From Bruticola sp004554425 (GTDB taxonomy: Bacteria; Vulcanimicrobiota; Xenobia; Xenobiales; Xenobiaceae), in contig CATXCY010000045.1 in assembly GCA_958366945.1 (NCBI GenBank), positions 1-20,812 on the forward strand: a stretch of 20,812 nt of DNA. The letters run 5' to 3'. The position numbers were made by a program, and so were the translations under genes. This document shows, one piece after another, positions 8,081 through 16,171 of the stretch. Position 1 is the first letter of the stretch; each line of letters starts with the position of its first letter. A model generated the notes under the pieces. The model searched no databases, was not told the origin of the DNA, and saw nothing but the letters and a program-made list of their open reading frames with translations.

Positions 8081-11000
8081 CTAAGCATATCCAAAACCGA
8101 GTCCATCCATTTCCAAGGAGCTGAGAGCACTGGCCACGCTTTGGGCAGTTTCTTCGGGATCTTTGCTGCCATTAACAGAGACTGTGATATTATTGTTATT
8201 GGTTACAGTGGTAGTCTTGTGAGCGGCGGAGTTGCTCTTACTCCTAAATTTAGCCACTTGATCTGCGTTATAAACCGGGCCGATATTAGTAGAAGCGGAA
8301 CTCGCAAGCTGGGGCGACATGGCCTCAGCATATGACGTTTGAGAGGGAGCATTGCCGGTTAATTTGCTCCACCAGCCGGGTACCGGGATAGTAAAGGCAT
8401 CCTCTAAGATTAGGGCAAGTCGGTGTCCTGTTTTTTTGAACCAGGAGACTAAACCGGAAAAGGCATTTTGAACCTTGTTTACTGCCTCGTTAAAGTGAGT
8501 GTGCAGATCGTTGCAAGTTTGTTGCCACCACGATGAGACGCCTTTTATCAGATCTTTACACCAGCCTGGCAAGCGTTTACTTAAACCTTTAAAAGCGTTC
8601 TCCCAACTGTCATAATAGGCAGTAGCTAAAAACTCGAAAGCCGTTTGAGACCCTTTGTATAAAGGCATCCAACTCAAATATTTGTCTTGCTGAGAATCTG
8701 CGCTGAAAGCCATTTTAAGCGCATTCGTGAAGGGATTGTCCTTGTCTGTAAATTCTGCTTCAGACATTGGCGCCCCATCCGCTATTACGCTAAAAGTAGT
8801 TCCGGCTGCTTTGCCTGCTGCTTTAAGCGCGGAAGTGAGAAGGTCTACAGCTCCGGTGGTTATATCTATCAGATCTCTAAAGGTCTCTACAGAAGCAATA
8901 CCAAGGGCTTCGCCGTCTAGAGTAGCATCATAATCGGAAGTACCTATAAGGCCGAATAACTCCTTAAAGCCATCTATAACCGGTTGGAGGGCATCTTTTA
9001 ACTTTTCAAACGAGGGGTTGAGTATACCTAAACCTTTTTTCACTCCCTTAAAGAAGCCATCGAAAAAGGTAGTAAGCGGTTTCCAATAGGCATAAATTAT
9101 TAGAGCAATACCGGCAATAGCTACAAGTCCAGTACCGCTAAGCCATACAGGGACAAAATTATTTAGAAACCAGAAAAAATCGACTATAGGCTTAAAGGCT
9201 CCGCCTATATCAAAAGCTTTTTTTATTGCTCCAAAACTTTCGCCGACAGCTCCTATAGTTTTAGTTACAGCCACCATAGAGGTAAGAGCGCTGCCAATAC
9301 CTATCAGAGTTGCACCTATTCCAGTCAAGGTTACCGCTAGCGTTTTTGCGTCTTCGATCCATTGCTTGATCTTTTTATCATTCTTGGGATCGTTGAGCCA
9401 TTCGTTAAGCTTGTCCAATTTGTCGATGGCTTTGTCGAAGAGCTCATTCAGTTTAATGTGCTCGGAAATCTTTTTGCCAATAGTGGAAACGGAAGTTTCT
9501 ATACCGCCTTGCAAGGTCTCCCACTTCATAGCGCCGGTGCCCATGATATTTTTTATGGACTCATCCATGCCCTTTTGAGCCTGGATCTCGCGGTATTGGT
9601 TGTACATTCCGGAGCCGCCTTCTTGCATAGCGGCCATCATTACGCGGCCAGCTTCATCGCCCAGCAAAGCATTAGTTAAGTTCATTAGCTGCTGGTCATT
9701 AAGCTTATATTTCAAAGCAGCAAATTGCTCAACAGCATTAGTTAAGCCAATAAATTCGCCTCTCTTGTTAAATAAGTCAAAGCGAATATTCTTCTTGGCT
9801 ATCAAATCGGCATACTTAAACTTGTCGCTATTGATGATCTCGTTAATTTTGGACAAGCGCATTAACATTTGCGCTGTACCAGTACCAGCACTGGAACCTT
9901 CTATGCCTTTTTTAGCCAAAATACCAAAGAAAGAGAAGATTTCATCAATGGCCTTTTCTTTGCCGGGGCCGGTTATTTTAAGAGCAGACAAGCTCGGGCC
10001 CACGTATTTCATGGTCTCGAAAAGCTGATCCTCAGTTAAACCGGAAGCGTTGCGCAATTGATTAAGTTTGCCGATCATCTCGGTAGTTTTGGCGGCGCTA
10101 ACTCCCAAGGCTTCTTGGAATTTCGCCACATAAACGGCCGAAGTTTGGAAATCACGTCCGCAAAGCGTGGCAAAAGTAGCCGTGGCTTTACCCAAGCCGC
10201 CTTCGCCGTTACCTAAGATGTTTTTGACGGAAATGCCTTGCTGGCGCAAAGCCACAAACATTTCCATCATGTCTTTAGTAGAGCCAGGTAATTCTACGCC
10301 TAACTTTTGCGCTTCTCGGTAGAGCGCCTGAAGTTGCTGGGCAGACTCAGCCTCGCCACCAGTTAAGGTATTGCGCAGTGTTGCTTCACTGGTCTCAACT
10401 TCCATAGCTTTTTTAACAGCATAAAGACCGGCTCCGGCAATACCGCCGCCAGCTACCAAGAAGCCTTTGCCTAAAGATATAGACAAGCCGCCCAGATTTT
10501 CAAAAGCGTCGCTCAAAGACTGGGCCTCGGCGCGAGAAGCTGCGGCAGCGCTTTGAATAGTACCCAAAGAAGCGCTTAAGCTGGCGGCGCTGGTCGCGCT
10601 GCTGCTTAAGCTTGACTCTACGCCACTTAAAGTGCTGCGCAAAGTGCTTAATTGACTATTGGAAGAACTGACAGCGCCATCCAAAGTCGAGACGGAGCCT
10701 CTAAGCAAATTGGCTTGATTGGCTGCGTCTCTAAGCTTATTGGCGACAGCGCCTAAGACATCACGAATGCTGCGGCTGCTGCGCAAAAAGCGAGGCAGAT
10801 CGCGATTGAAGCCCTGAAGAGAGCGGACAATCGTATTGCCATGGCGCACTACGCTGGGCATTTGCGAAGCCATATCTCTTAAGGCGCGAGGTAAAGTAGC
10901 TAACGAAGACGATAAAGTACGAATTGAGCCAGCCGAAGCGTTTAAGCTGCGAAAAGAGGCTGCCGCTGCGGCAGCTCTACTGCCTGCGGTAGTTAAGCTG

Positions 11001-11179
11001 GCAGAAGCTGTACTTAGAGCGGAAGCAGAAGATCCGAGCGAGGTAAATACATTGCCAGCACTACGCCTAAAGGCAGTGAACTTTGTGCCCAAAGTCTCTA
11101 CGGCGCGGCCAATAGTGCCAAGCCGAGAACTAATCTCGTCTTTAAGCGAAATTGTCACATTGGCTTGCATGTCGCTCAT
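8081..11179 (-). CDS. T: Tail tape measure protein (P2 GpT-like)
   Basis: 1032 residues from ATG 11179; its GAGGAG ribosome site is formed by the last codons of the E' frame. Residues ~1-225 are serine/alanine/leucine-rich helical sequence typical of coiled tape-measure rods. Hydrophobic segments lie at ~232-255 (GFLVAGGGIAGAGLYAV), ~612-637 and ~677-698, the usual positions for segments that insert into the host membrane. Residues ~255-560 contain the phage tail tape-measure core (LPGSTKDMMEMFVALRQQG, FQEALGVSAAKTTEMIGKLNQL, LTEDQLFETMKYVGP). The C-terminal IPVPGWWSKLTG is common in this class. It sets tail length and occupies the tube lumen. At roughly 1.5 angstrom per residue, 1032 residues suggest a tail near 150 nm. 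It follows E/E+E' as in P2. Confidence 0.95.
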   Translation of the reverse strand: MSDMQANVTISLKDEISSRLGTIGRAVETLGTKFTAFRRSAGNVFTSLGSSASALSTASASLTTAGSRAAAAAASFRSLNASAGSIRTLSSSLATLPRALRDMASQMPSVVRHGNTIVRSLQGFNRDLPRFLRSSRSIRDVLGAVANKLRDAANQANLLRGSVSTLDGAVSSSNSQLSTLRSTLSGVESSLSSSATSAASLSASLGTIQSAAAASRAEAQSLSDAFENLGGLSISLGKGFLVAGGGIAGAGLYAVKKAMEVETSEATLRNTLTGGEAESAQQLQALYREAQKLGVELPGSTKDMMEMFVALRQQGISVKNILGNGEGGLGKATATFATLCGRDFQTSAVYVAKFQEALGVSAAKTTEMIGKLNQLRNASGLTEDQLFETMKYVGPSLSALKITGPGKEKAIDEIFSFFGILAKKGIEGSSAGTGTAQMLMRLSKINEIINSDKFKYADLIAKKNIRFDLFNKRGEFIGLTNAVEQFAALKYKLNDQQLMNLTNALLGDEAGRVMMAAMQEGGSGMYNQYREIQAQKGMDESIKNIMGTGAMKWETLQGGIETSVSTIGKKISEHIKLNELFDKAIDKLDKLNEWLNDPKNDKKIKQWIEDAKTLAVTLTGIGATLIGIGSALTSMVAVTKTIGAVGESFGAIKKAFDIGGAFKPIVDFFWFLNNFVPVWLSGTGLVAIAGIALIIYAYWKPLTTFFDGFFKGVKKGLGILNPSFEKLKDALQPVIDGFKELFGLIGTSDYDATLDGEALGIASVETFRDLIDITTGAVDLLTSALKAAGKAAGTTFSVIADGAPMSEAEFTDKDNPFTNALKMAFSADSQQDKYLSWMPLYKGSQTAFEFLATAYYDSWENAFKGLSKRLPGWCKDLIKGVSSWWQQTCNDLHTHFNEAVNKVQNAFSGLVSWFKKTGHRLALILEDAFTIPVPGWWSKLTGNAPSQTSYAEAMSPQLASSASTNIGPVYNADQVAKFRSKSNSAAHKTTTVTNNNNITVSVNGSKDPEETAQSVASALSSLEMDGLGFGYA

Positions 11180-11185
11180 GCTCTT

Positions 11186-11598
11186 TTACTCCTCTTCAAT
11201 AGTATTTAGCTTCTTATAAAGCTCCAGCGCTTCGGCTGTCCAAAAGTTCAGTTCGTCTACGTCTAGCGAGTCAAGTTCGCTCAAGCTCCAGTGGCTTACA
11301 TGAGCCAACATTAGGTAGCAGGCACTGTCGTAGGAGTAAAATTTTCTGCCTGAGCTTGAAGCACAGCCATATAATCGTCAGAATCGAGCTCTTCCAACAT
11401 ATCGATAGTTAAGGGTTTATCGTTTAATGTAGTAGCTTTCAAAGCTGCCGCTTCTTGCACATCGAGCAAAACGGAGTCTTTTTCCTTTTGAGCCATGCGA
11501 ATAAAATCGCGCACGTCTCTACCCTTAAGGCGGTATACTTTTGCTTTACCAGCTCTCAAATCAAGCTCTTGCAATAATGTGCGTCCTGTAGTTGCCAT
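11186..11598 (-). CDS. Tail assembly chaperone frameshift product E+E' (two segments: 11598-11338 in frame, then -1 frame to 11186)
   Basis: The 95-residue E frame and an overlapping 41-codon frame are arranged as in the conserved frameshifted tail chaperones of P2 and other tailed phages. The -1 frame is open from the slippery site to TAA at 11186-11188, giving a ~137-residue fusion. The unique C-terminal part reads HWSLSELDSLDVDELNFW, the P2 E' signature (hydrophobic-W-x-x-SELD-x-x-x-x-EL-x-x-W). The fusion would act with E as a chaperone on the tape measure encoded immediately downstream. The second segment could also start independently at ATG 11311 (TAATG overlap with the E stop), but no strong ribosome site precedes it. 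Confidence 0.85.
11311..11598 (-). CDS. E: Tail assembly chaperone E (P2 GpE-like)
   Basis: 95 residues from ATG 11598 behind AAGGAGCG. Sequence features: a basic N-terminal part (ELDLRAGKAKVYRLKGRDVRDFIRMAQ) and an acidic helix ending in LEELDSDDYMAVLQAQAENF. This is the pattern of the small tail assembly chaperones that sit between tube and tape measure (a TAC/Mu gp41-like class). Unshifted product ends FTPTTVPAT. It is a non-virion helper for tape measure folding and tube initiation. Confidence 0.82.
   Translation of the reverse strand: MATTGRTLLQELDLRAGKAKVYRLKGRDVRDFIRMAQKEKDSVLLDVQEAAALKATTLNDKPLTIDMLEELDSDDYMAVLQAQAENFTPTTVPAT
11338..11344 (-). other. Predicted -1 ribosomal slippery heptamer (A AAT TTT)
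   Basis: On the minus strand the E frame reads GAA AAT TTT ACT. This contains A AAT TTT exactly in X XXY YYZ phase, so both tRNAs can re-pair after a one-base backward slip (AAA TTT). The -1 frame is then open into E'. It lies 24 nt before the E stop codon. I did not identify a definite downstream pseudoknot. Confidence 0.82.
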
Positions 11599-11613
11599 AA
11601 TTATTGTCGCTCC

Positions 11614-12282
11614 TTAATAACTGAAAATAGTGGAGTAAATGTCTTTACCGCCAATTTTGTAAGTATTGGTAGAGACGTCATAGTTGTAGATTTCTTTGCC
11701 ATCGATAGCCAACTTGGCGCGAGTTACTGCGATAGTGGTTTCAAGTTTCACCGGCTCGCCGTTTTTAATGGTAGTGCCGCTGCTGTTGTCAGTAATAACG
11801 CCGCCAAAAGTAGCCGTTACTTGAGAGGTGCTCTCGAGGCCATTAGAGCCATAGTTCTCTCGGAAGCCTCGCACTTGGAAATCAACCACGCGATATGGAG
11901 TAAACAAAAACTCACTGATGTCGGAATAGAAGCAAGTCCAGGAGATCTTAACTTCAGTTTGCTCCAAATTGGCCGGAAGTTTAATGCCGGAAATCATTCC
12001 GATAGCGTCAAAATCGGCAGTTTTGACTTTAGGCGCACCTATACCGCTAACTTCGGCAGCTTTGCCGACAAGGTCGGTACCATTTAGATAGACCCTGGCA
12101 TTGACGATCTGGGCAATACTGATGCCGCGCCCAGCAAGAGTGCTGGTTGCAGTACCAACAGCCCCACCTTTAGAGCCGGTAAGGGCGCCTATCGCCGTGC
12201 TGACGGCGGAACCGATATTGCCACCTGCGGCAGCACCGGCTATATTACCAATAGTGCCCATAATTGAGGAAATGCTAGCCAA
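11614..12282 (-). CDS. FII: Tail tube protein (P2 FII-like) with glycine-rich N-terminal extension
   Basis: 222 residues, starting at TTG 12282. The start is supported by AGGAGG nine nt upstream; the next in-frame ATG (codon 8) lacks its own site. Residues ~57-222 resemble the P2 FII/contractile tail-tube fold: NARVYLNGTDLVGKAAEVSGIGAPKVKTADFDAIGMISGIKLPANLEQTEVKISW, then YRVVDFQVRGFRENYGS and PVKLETTIAVTRAKLAIDGKEIYNYDV. The first ~55 residues are an unusual Gly/Ala/Ser/Ile sequence (GNIAGAAAGGNIGSAVSTAIG, shortened here) with glycine-zipper spacing, absent from P2 FII. It follows the sheath and precedes E, the expected slot. Confidence 0.88.
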   Translation of the reverse strand: MASISSIMGTIGNIAGAAAGGNIGSAVSTAIGALTGSKGGAVGTATSTLAGRGISIAQIVNARVYLNGTDLVGKAAEVSGIGAPKVKTADFDAIGMISGIKLPANLEQTEVKISWTCFYSDISEFLFTPYRVVDFQVRGFRENYGSNGLESTSQVTATFGGVITDNSSGTTIKNGEPVKLETTIAVTRAKLAIDGKEIYNYDVSTNTYKIGGKDIYSTIFSY

Positions 12283-12295
12283 ATTGTTTCACCTC

Positions 12296-13747
12296 CTAAC
12301 CGTAATAACGGCTGGTTAAAGTAATCTGGTTGGTAATGCGCTCCAGAGCAGCCGGAGGCGTAAACTCGTAGTCGATAATTAACTTGCCATCGGATAAGCT
12401 CTCGGTAGTGTTGTCGGCAGAAACCCAACAACTGCCGCCCACAATGGCCTTGCGACTGCGCAAAGTTTCCAGGAAATTGCTACCTAAGCGAATTATCTCG
12501 TCAACAATAGGGCCATCGAGAGGCAAATCGACATAAGGAGCCTGAGCATTTTCCAAGCTCTCGGCAATCATATCGGAAATACGGCGCGAGCTAATAAAAG
12601 TGGGCAATCCATTAGTTTCAGGGAAGTTGGCCAAGCGGTTGCCAAAGCTCTTGTAGCCGGTGCCGTAAGCGTTCATTACTGAGGTTATGCCCTTAGCGTT
12701 AAGTTGCTGCACTTCAGTGTCTGGATCGGTATAGCTGGAAGTGATTTTTACTTGCGTACCAGTTACGCCTACAAAGTTCTTGTTGCTGGGGCTGTACCAA
12801 TAGCCGTTTTGCTTATCATTCCAAGCCATTAAGCCAGCCATAACTGAGCTATAAGGGATGGATTGATCCTGGTTGGTTTCTTGATCGTAATATTTTAAGT
12901 AAGGATACAATAAATAAACACGATCGGAAGTTGTCTGCCAATTAAAACTACCTTCGGAGCCGCGAGCTTTTAAGCAATCGTCCACGGTGGCGTCTTTGGG
13001 AGCGTCCACTAAACAGATAGCACGTACCTTGTTGGCGATAGAAATCATAGCTTCGCGCACGCCAGCTTCATGGCTAAATTCAGGACAGACAATAATTTTA
13101 GGATTATAGCCATACTGATTGAATACGTCTTTAAGGGCTTGTAAACCGGTACGTTCGCCTTGCTCGGAAGTAGATCCAATAATGTCAGCAGCAGTAATGT
13201 CTTTTACATTATTATCTGTTTTTATTGTCTCTACATATTTATAGGTGGCTTTCACTGAATCGACTTCAGCCAAAGCGCCTTCGGCAACTTTAGCCACTGC
13301 GCCGGTTTCAGCGTCAAAAGTATAGTCGGTATTCAGCTCGTAAGTAGTTGCGCCGTCGGCGGAAGTCAACACTAAATTGCTGACTTTTTCTGGATGGGCT
13401 AAAGTGGCGCTGCCTTCAGCAAAGTTTAAAGTTTCATCGGCAACAGTCTTTTCAGTTTCAGAAGTTTCTGAGGGCGTAAAAACATTTACCACCACGATAG
13501 TGCCGGTGCCGTAAGCTTGGATAGCGTTAATAGTGTAAGGAATGGTAAAGCCACTGGTAAGGCCATATTCAGCAAAAGTACCGAATTGGGCAGCGTCTTT
13601 AGCATTATTAACTATAGTAACTTTGTTGACAGGCCCTTTGGGAGCTGTACCAACGATAGCAATTACTGCAGTCTTAACTTCGGTGACAGAAGTGGTGGCC
13701 GAAGTAGATTCTATAGTCTCCACGCCGTGTATCCATGTAATAGGCAT
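12296..13747 (-). CDS. FI: Contractile tail sheath protein (P2 FI-like)
   Basis: 483 residues from ATG 13747 behind AAAGGAGG. The N-terminus (TWIHGVETIE... KTAVIAIVGTAPKGPVN, then YTINAIQAYGTGTIVVVNVF) and C-terminus (DMIAESLENAQAPYVDLPLD... FLETLRSRKAIVGGSCWV... DGKLIIDYEFTPPAALERITNQITLTSRYYG) are the hallmark of P2/Mu-type sheaths. The C-terminal block forms the handshake strands and tube contact. Residues ~115-175 (VLTSADGATTYELNTDYTFD...GAVAKV) look like an inserted beta-domain exposed on the outside of the sheath, common among longer sheaths. It contracts to drive the tube through the envelope. Confidence 0.95.
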   Translation of the reverse strand: MPITWIHGVETIESTSATTSVTEVKTAVIAIVGTAPKGPVNKVTIVNNAKDAAQFGTFAEYGLTSGFTIPYTINAIQAYGTGTIVVVNVFTPSETSETEKTVADETLNFAEGSATLAHPEKVSNLVLTSADGATTYELNTDYTFDAETGAVAKVAEGALAEVDSVKATYKYVETIKTDNNVKDITAADIIGSTSEQGERTGLQALKDVFNQYGYNPKIIVCPEFSHEAGVREAMISIANKVRAICLVDAPKDATVDDCLKARGSEGSFNWQTTSDRVYLLYPYLKYYDQETNQDQSIPYSSVMAGLMAWNDKQNGYWYSPSNKNFVGVTGTQVKITSSYTDPDTEVQQLNAKGITSVMNAYGTGYKSFGNRLANFPETNGLPTFISSRRISDMIAESLENAQAPYVDLPLDGPIVDEIIRLGSNFLETLRSRKAIVGGSCWVSADNTTESLSDGKLIIDYEFTPPAALERITNQITLTSRYYG

Positions 13748-13765
13748 TAAATTGTCGCCTCCTTT

Positions 13766-14209
13766 CTATTGGTAGAAGGGGTCTTGAGCACGATAATTAG
13801 CTGCGCCCTGGAGTTCTAAAGTGCGGACGGAAAAGGTTTGCATGTAAGTCCAGACGCCTTCGTCTTCGTCGACAAACTCTTCGGAGTCGATTTTAATCTG
13901 GTCGAAGCCAAGCATCTTAAAGCCGAGTAGTGCTTCTCTAATACGGTCAAGCACTTCGTAACAACCACAATGGCTGCGCAGGCTGCGGGTTAAGGATACG
14001 ACCATAAACTTCATGCGCTTAGGCTGAGCGGTCATAGATAAGCCAGCATCGCCTTCAAAAGTAGAAGAATCGTATTTAACTAAAATGCTGCCTAAAGGAT
14101 GGATAAACTCGTATTCAGCAGCGCGATCAGGATAAGGAATAACTTCCAACTCGGGAAAAGCCTCTTGAAGCTTAGTTACGATCGCGTCTTCGGCTGGTTT
14201 AATTTTCAT
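13766..14209 (-). CDS. Mu gp37-like head-tail connection protein
   Basis: 147 residues from ATG 14209 (MKIKPAEDAIV), which overlaps the stop of the gp36-like gene (TAATG) and has a GGGAGCGG site. The sequence KLQEAFPELEVIPYPDRAAEYEFIHPLGSILVKYDSSTF, a RSLRSHCGCYEVLDRIREALLGF helix and the C-terminal GVWTYMQTFSVRTLEL fit the Mu Gp37 family. These small proteins probably act at the head-tail interface, possibly as tail terminator-like subunits. Position between gp36-like protein and sheath matches Mu, though a gp38 equivalent is missing here. Confidence 0.75.
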   Translation of the reverse strand: MKIKPAEDAIVTKLQEAFPELEVIPYPDRAAEYEFIHPLGSILVKYDSSTFEGDAGLSMTAQPKRMKFMVVSLTRSLRSHCGCYEVLDRIREALLGFKMLGFDQIKIDSEEFVDEDEGVWTYMQTFSVRTLELQGAANYRAQDPFYQ

Positions 14210-14637
14210 TAGTACCGCTCCCAAACGTCATCAGAAAACATGCGGCTGGACTTGCGTTTGTTGGAAAGGTATTCCACCGGCTGGGCGACTTCTTGTTGAG
14301 GCGGATGGACTTGGCCAAGCTTGATATAATCGAGCTCTTTTATGGCTTCCTCGTAGCGCTTGCGAATGTTCTCAATATCTCCCTTGTTGCGACGGCTATA
14401 AAGATAGTAGGCAACAATATCGAGGCATATTCTCTTAAGCAACGGCGTGGGCTTCAAGGAGCTTAAATCGGAATAACGTCCACCTAAGCGGCCCATAATT
14501 ACTTCCGAAGCTTCAGCTATAGCCGCTTGGCAGCGCTCTTGATTTATAGCTACTGGCGGGGTGTTGTCGTCGGTTAATTGGATGAGGACGCGTTCGGTTA
14601 AGTTGTTGGCTAAGTCGGCTACCGTACAAAAAAGCAT
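14209..14637 (-). CDS. Mu gp36-like (DUF1320) head-tail connector
   Basis: 142 residues when started at ATG 14637 (MLFCTVADLANNLTE). The frame extends to a TTG at 14739, but the DUF1320 pattern (F-x-x-x-x-DL-x-x-x-x-x-E-x-x-x-x-x-LTDD) begins at the ATG, and ~140 residues is the family length. The ribosome site is weak (GGAAAGG, spacing ~13). Helices with AAIAEASEVIMGRLGGRY and LLKRICLDIVAYYLYSRR are typical of DUF1320/gp6-like connectors that plug the portal after packaging. The C-terminus is charged and proline-rich. Confidence 0.8.
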   Translation of the reverse strand: MLFCTVADLANNLTERVLIQLTDDNTPPVAINQERCQAAIAEASEVIMGRLGGRYSDLSSLKPTPLLKRICLDIVAYYLYSRRNKGDIENIRKRYEEAIKELDYIKLGQVHPPQQEVAQPVEYLSNKRKSSRMFSDDVWERY

Positions 14638-14781
14638 AGCAGGCAAAGTACCTTTCCAAAGGTCGGAACGCGCCGTAGAAATATGGGTAAATACACGCAG
14701 TAGTACAAAATGACTACCTTGCCATTTACCCCCATTCAAAATGCATTTTGAACGGTTCTACGGCGATTTTATGTTATAGGG
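14638..14781 (-). other. Untranslated gap between capsid and connector genes
   Basis: This is the only sizeable gap (about 144 nt) inside an otherwise overlapping operon. It contains the 18-bp perfect palindrome described separately and no convincing reading frame. The TTG-initiated extension of the gp36-like frame crosses its left two thirds but lacks a ribosome site. Confidence 0.6.
14735..14752. promoter_or_regulatory. 18-bp perfect palindrome TTCAAAATGCATTTTGAA
   Basis: A perfect dyad with no spacer lies 30 nt after the capsid stop codon. As RNA it would fold with a 7-bp A/U-rich stem and UGCA loop without a U-tract, so it is not a typical terminator. Possible roles are an operator for a dimeric regulator, a 3' stabilising or processing hairpin for abundant capsid mRNA, or chance. 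Confidence 0.45.
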
Positions 14782-15714
14782 CTAGTTCACAGCGTCTTTA
14801 ATTAAGTAGCCCAGATCGGGGGCCATGACCAGCTCTTTCAGTCGCTCGGTAACACGGATGCGGTAAGCGCCTTCTACGCCGGTATTTTGTTCAGCAATAA
14901 GCATAGTTTGGCGAGTACCATACTCGGCGGTCATGCCAAAGCTAGGCATATCGTTCAAACCGGCGCCGGGCGCGATGTACAATAAAGCAATATTTTTGCC
15001 CCAGGCGCTGACAATATTGGCAGATTTGCCGCGGTTGGCAGAGTTGACGCGAGCTTTACCAATAAGCAATTTATCTACGCCCAAAATGTTGGCTAATTGC
15101 TGAGCGCTAACCACGCCGCCAGCATCGGCATAAGGGTACACAGTGCGGATGATTTTGGGATGAAACTTGAGCACATCGAAGACCTGTTCGCCCATAACGA
15201 TAATGTTAGGCCTGAAGAAAGGTACGCGCAAACCGTCATCGATAATTTTAAGCGGATCGGAATTGGCGGCGCTAAAGTTACTAGCACCCGCTAAAGTATT
15301 AACATTGCCGTTGGCATAGGAGTTCGGATTAAAAATCAGATCGGCCATACGGCGCTCGCGGCCTAAAGTCATAAGCTCGGTAAGGTAAGCGACGGTTTTG
15401 CTTTGAAGATCAAAGCCGTCCTGGGCAGTAGCCTTAATATCGGCCACGGGGATGACTTCGCTTAAGCCATAACCTTCCACGGAAGCGGTCTCAGTGGTAA
15501 AACTGAGCTCGACTTCATTGGGCACGCCTTTGCGGCCGATCCTGGCTTCAGGTACAGTCAAATACAGCTCTTTAGGGAAGACGCGATACTTGAAACTTTC
15601 GGCTGGCGCTTGCACGCGAGGCAAAATCTGGTCGGCAATGTAGGCATTATTTTTGTAGGCCAGGCTGACGGCGGTCAGCTTAACATCTATCGGAAAAGGA
15701 TAATTGTAGCTCAT
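14782..15714 (-). CDS. Major capsid protein (HK97-fold type)
   Basis: 310 residues from ATG 15714 with AAGGAG 8 nt upstream. Capsid-like features: an N-terminal arm (VSLAYKNNAYIADQILPRVQAPAESFKYRVFPKELYLTVPEARIG), an E-loop-like region, a long helix (DLQSKTVAYLTELMTLGRERRMADLIFNP), the NIIVMGEQVFDVLKFHPKI segment of the A-domain, and a late G-x-x-x-YR-IRVTERLKELV strand/helix. Sequence is unlike Mu gpT as I remember it and unlike P2 N, so the capsid may come from another lineage. Placement after protease/scaffold and decoration genes supports the call. Confidence 0.88.
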   Translation of the reverse strand: MSYNYPFPIDVKLTAVSLAYKNNAYIADQILPRVQAPAESFKYRVFPKELYLTVPEARIGRKGVPNEVELSFTTETASVEGYGLSEVIPVADIKATAQDGFDLQSKTVAYLTELMTLGRERRMADLIFNPNSYANGNVNTLAGASNFSAANSDPLKIIDDGLRVPFFRPNIIVMGEQVFDVLKFHPKIIRTVYPYADAGGVVSAQQLANILGVDKLLIGKARVNSANRGKSANIVSAWGKNIALLYIAPGAGLNDMPSFGMTAEYGTRQTMLIAEQNTGVEGAYRIRVTERLKELVMAPDLGYLIKDAVN

Positions 15715-15724
15715 CTATTTCTCC

Positions 15725-16171
15725 TTAGCGCAGAAGTACGCTGACATACTCGCCAGCAGAGGTAGTAGTGCTGACGGCCAAACCGACAGCCACAGAAGCC
15801 GCAGCGGCGGGAGTACTAGAACTGCCGCTAGCGTCGGATTGGCCGCCTTCAGCTTGACCTTGGGCGTCGCCATCGGCTGATTGGGTGGAAGTTTCAGAAG
15901 CAGCAGAAACGGCTACAGCCTGACCGTGCTCGTTGACCGTCACCTCCGTACCGGCACTGATAGCTCCGGCGGCTTCAACTTCCACTACGCCCAGCAAAAC
16001 TACGTCCACAGTTTGACCGGCTGAAGCAGCATTGCGATCGATAACACCTAAAATAGGCTTGCTGCCGTCGTTGGCTTGAGCTACAGTGCCGTCGGCTTTA
16101 GCGACAACAAAATGGTAAGCGCCGATGTCGGAGCTGGCTCCAAAGCTCTTAATCAAAACAGGATTGTGCAT
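15725..16171 (-). CDS. Capsid decoration protein (DUF2190-like) with low-complexity insertion
   Basis: 148 residues starting at ATG 16171 (MHNPVLIKSFGASSDI), which overlaps the protease stop (TAATG) and follows GGAAGGAGG; an upstream frame to 16225 lies inside the protease gene. The beta-rich sequence (YHFVVAKADGTVAQANDG...PILGVIDRNAASAGQTVDVVLLGVVEVEAAGAISAGTEVTVNEHGQAVAV, and closing SVAVGLAVSTTTSAGEYVSVLL) matches the DUF2190 / head-fibre-like decoration class. A ~36-residue Ser/Gly/Gln/Asp/Ala-rich segment (residues ~91-126) interrupts the fold before its last strands. It likely binds the outer capsid surface as a trimer or pentamer and stabilises the head. Confidence 0.75.
   Translation of the reverse strand: MHNPVLIKSFGASSDIGAYHFVVAKADGTVAQANDGSKPILGVIDRNAASAGQTVDVVLLGVVEVEAAGAISAGTEVTVNEHGQAVAVSAASETSTQSADGDAQGQAEGGQSDASGSSSTPAAAASVAVGLAVSTTTSAGEYVSVLLR

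Noticed and set aside
7838..8335. Plus-strand frame of 165 codons
   Set aside because: It lies antisense to the tape measure and U genes, has no family-like sequence and no ribosome site; a coding shadow.
9600..10028. Plus-strand frame of 142 codons
   Set aside because: Fully antisense inside the tape measure gene, with serine/leucine/isoleucine-rich sequence typical of reverse-frame shadows.
14638..14739. TTG-initiated N-terminal extension of the gp36-like protein
   Set aside because: No ribosome site, and the family pattern starts at ATG 14637; the segment covers the palindromic gap.
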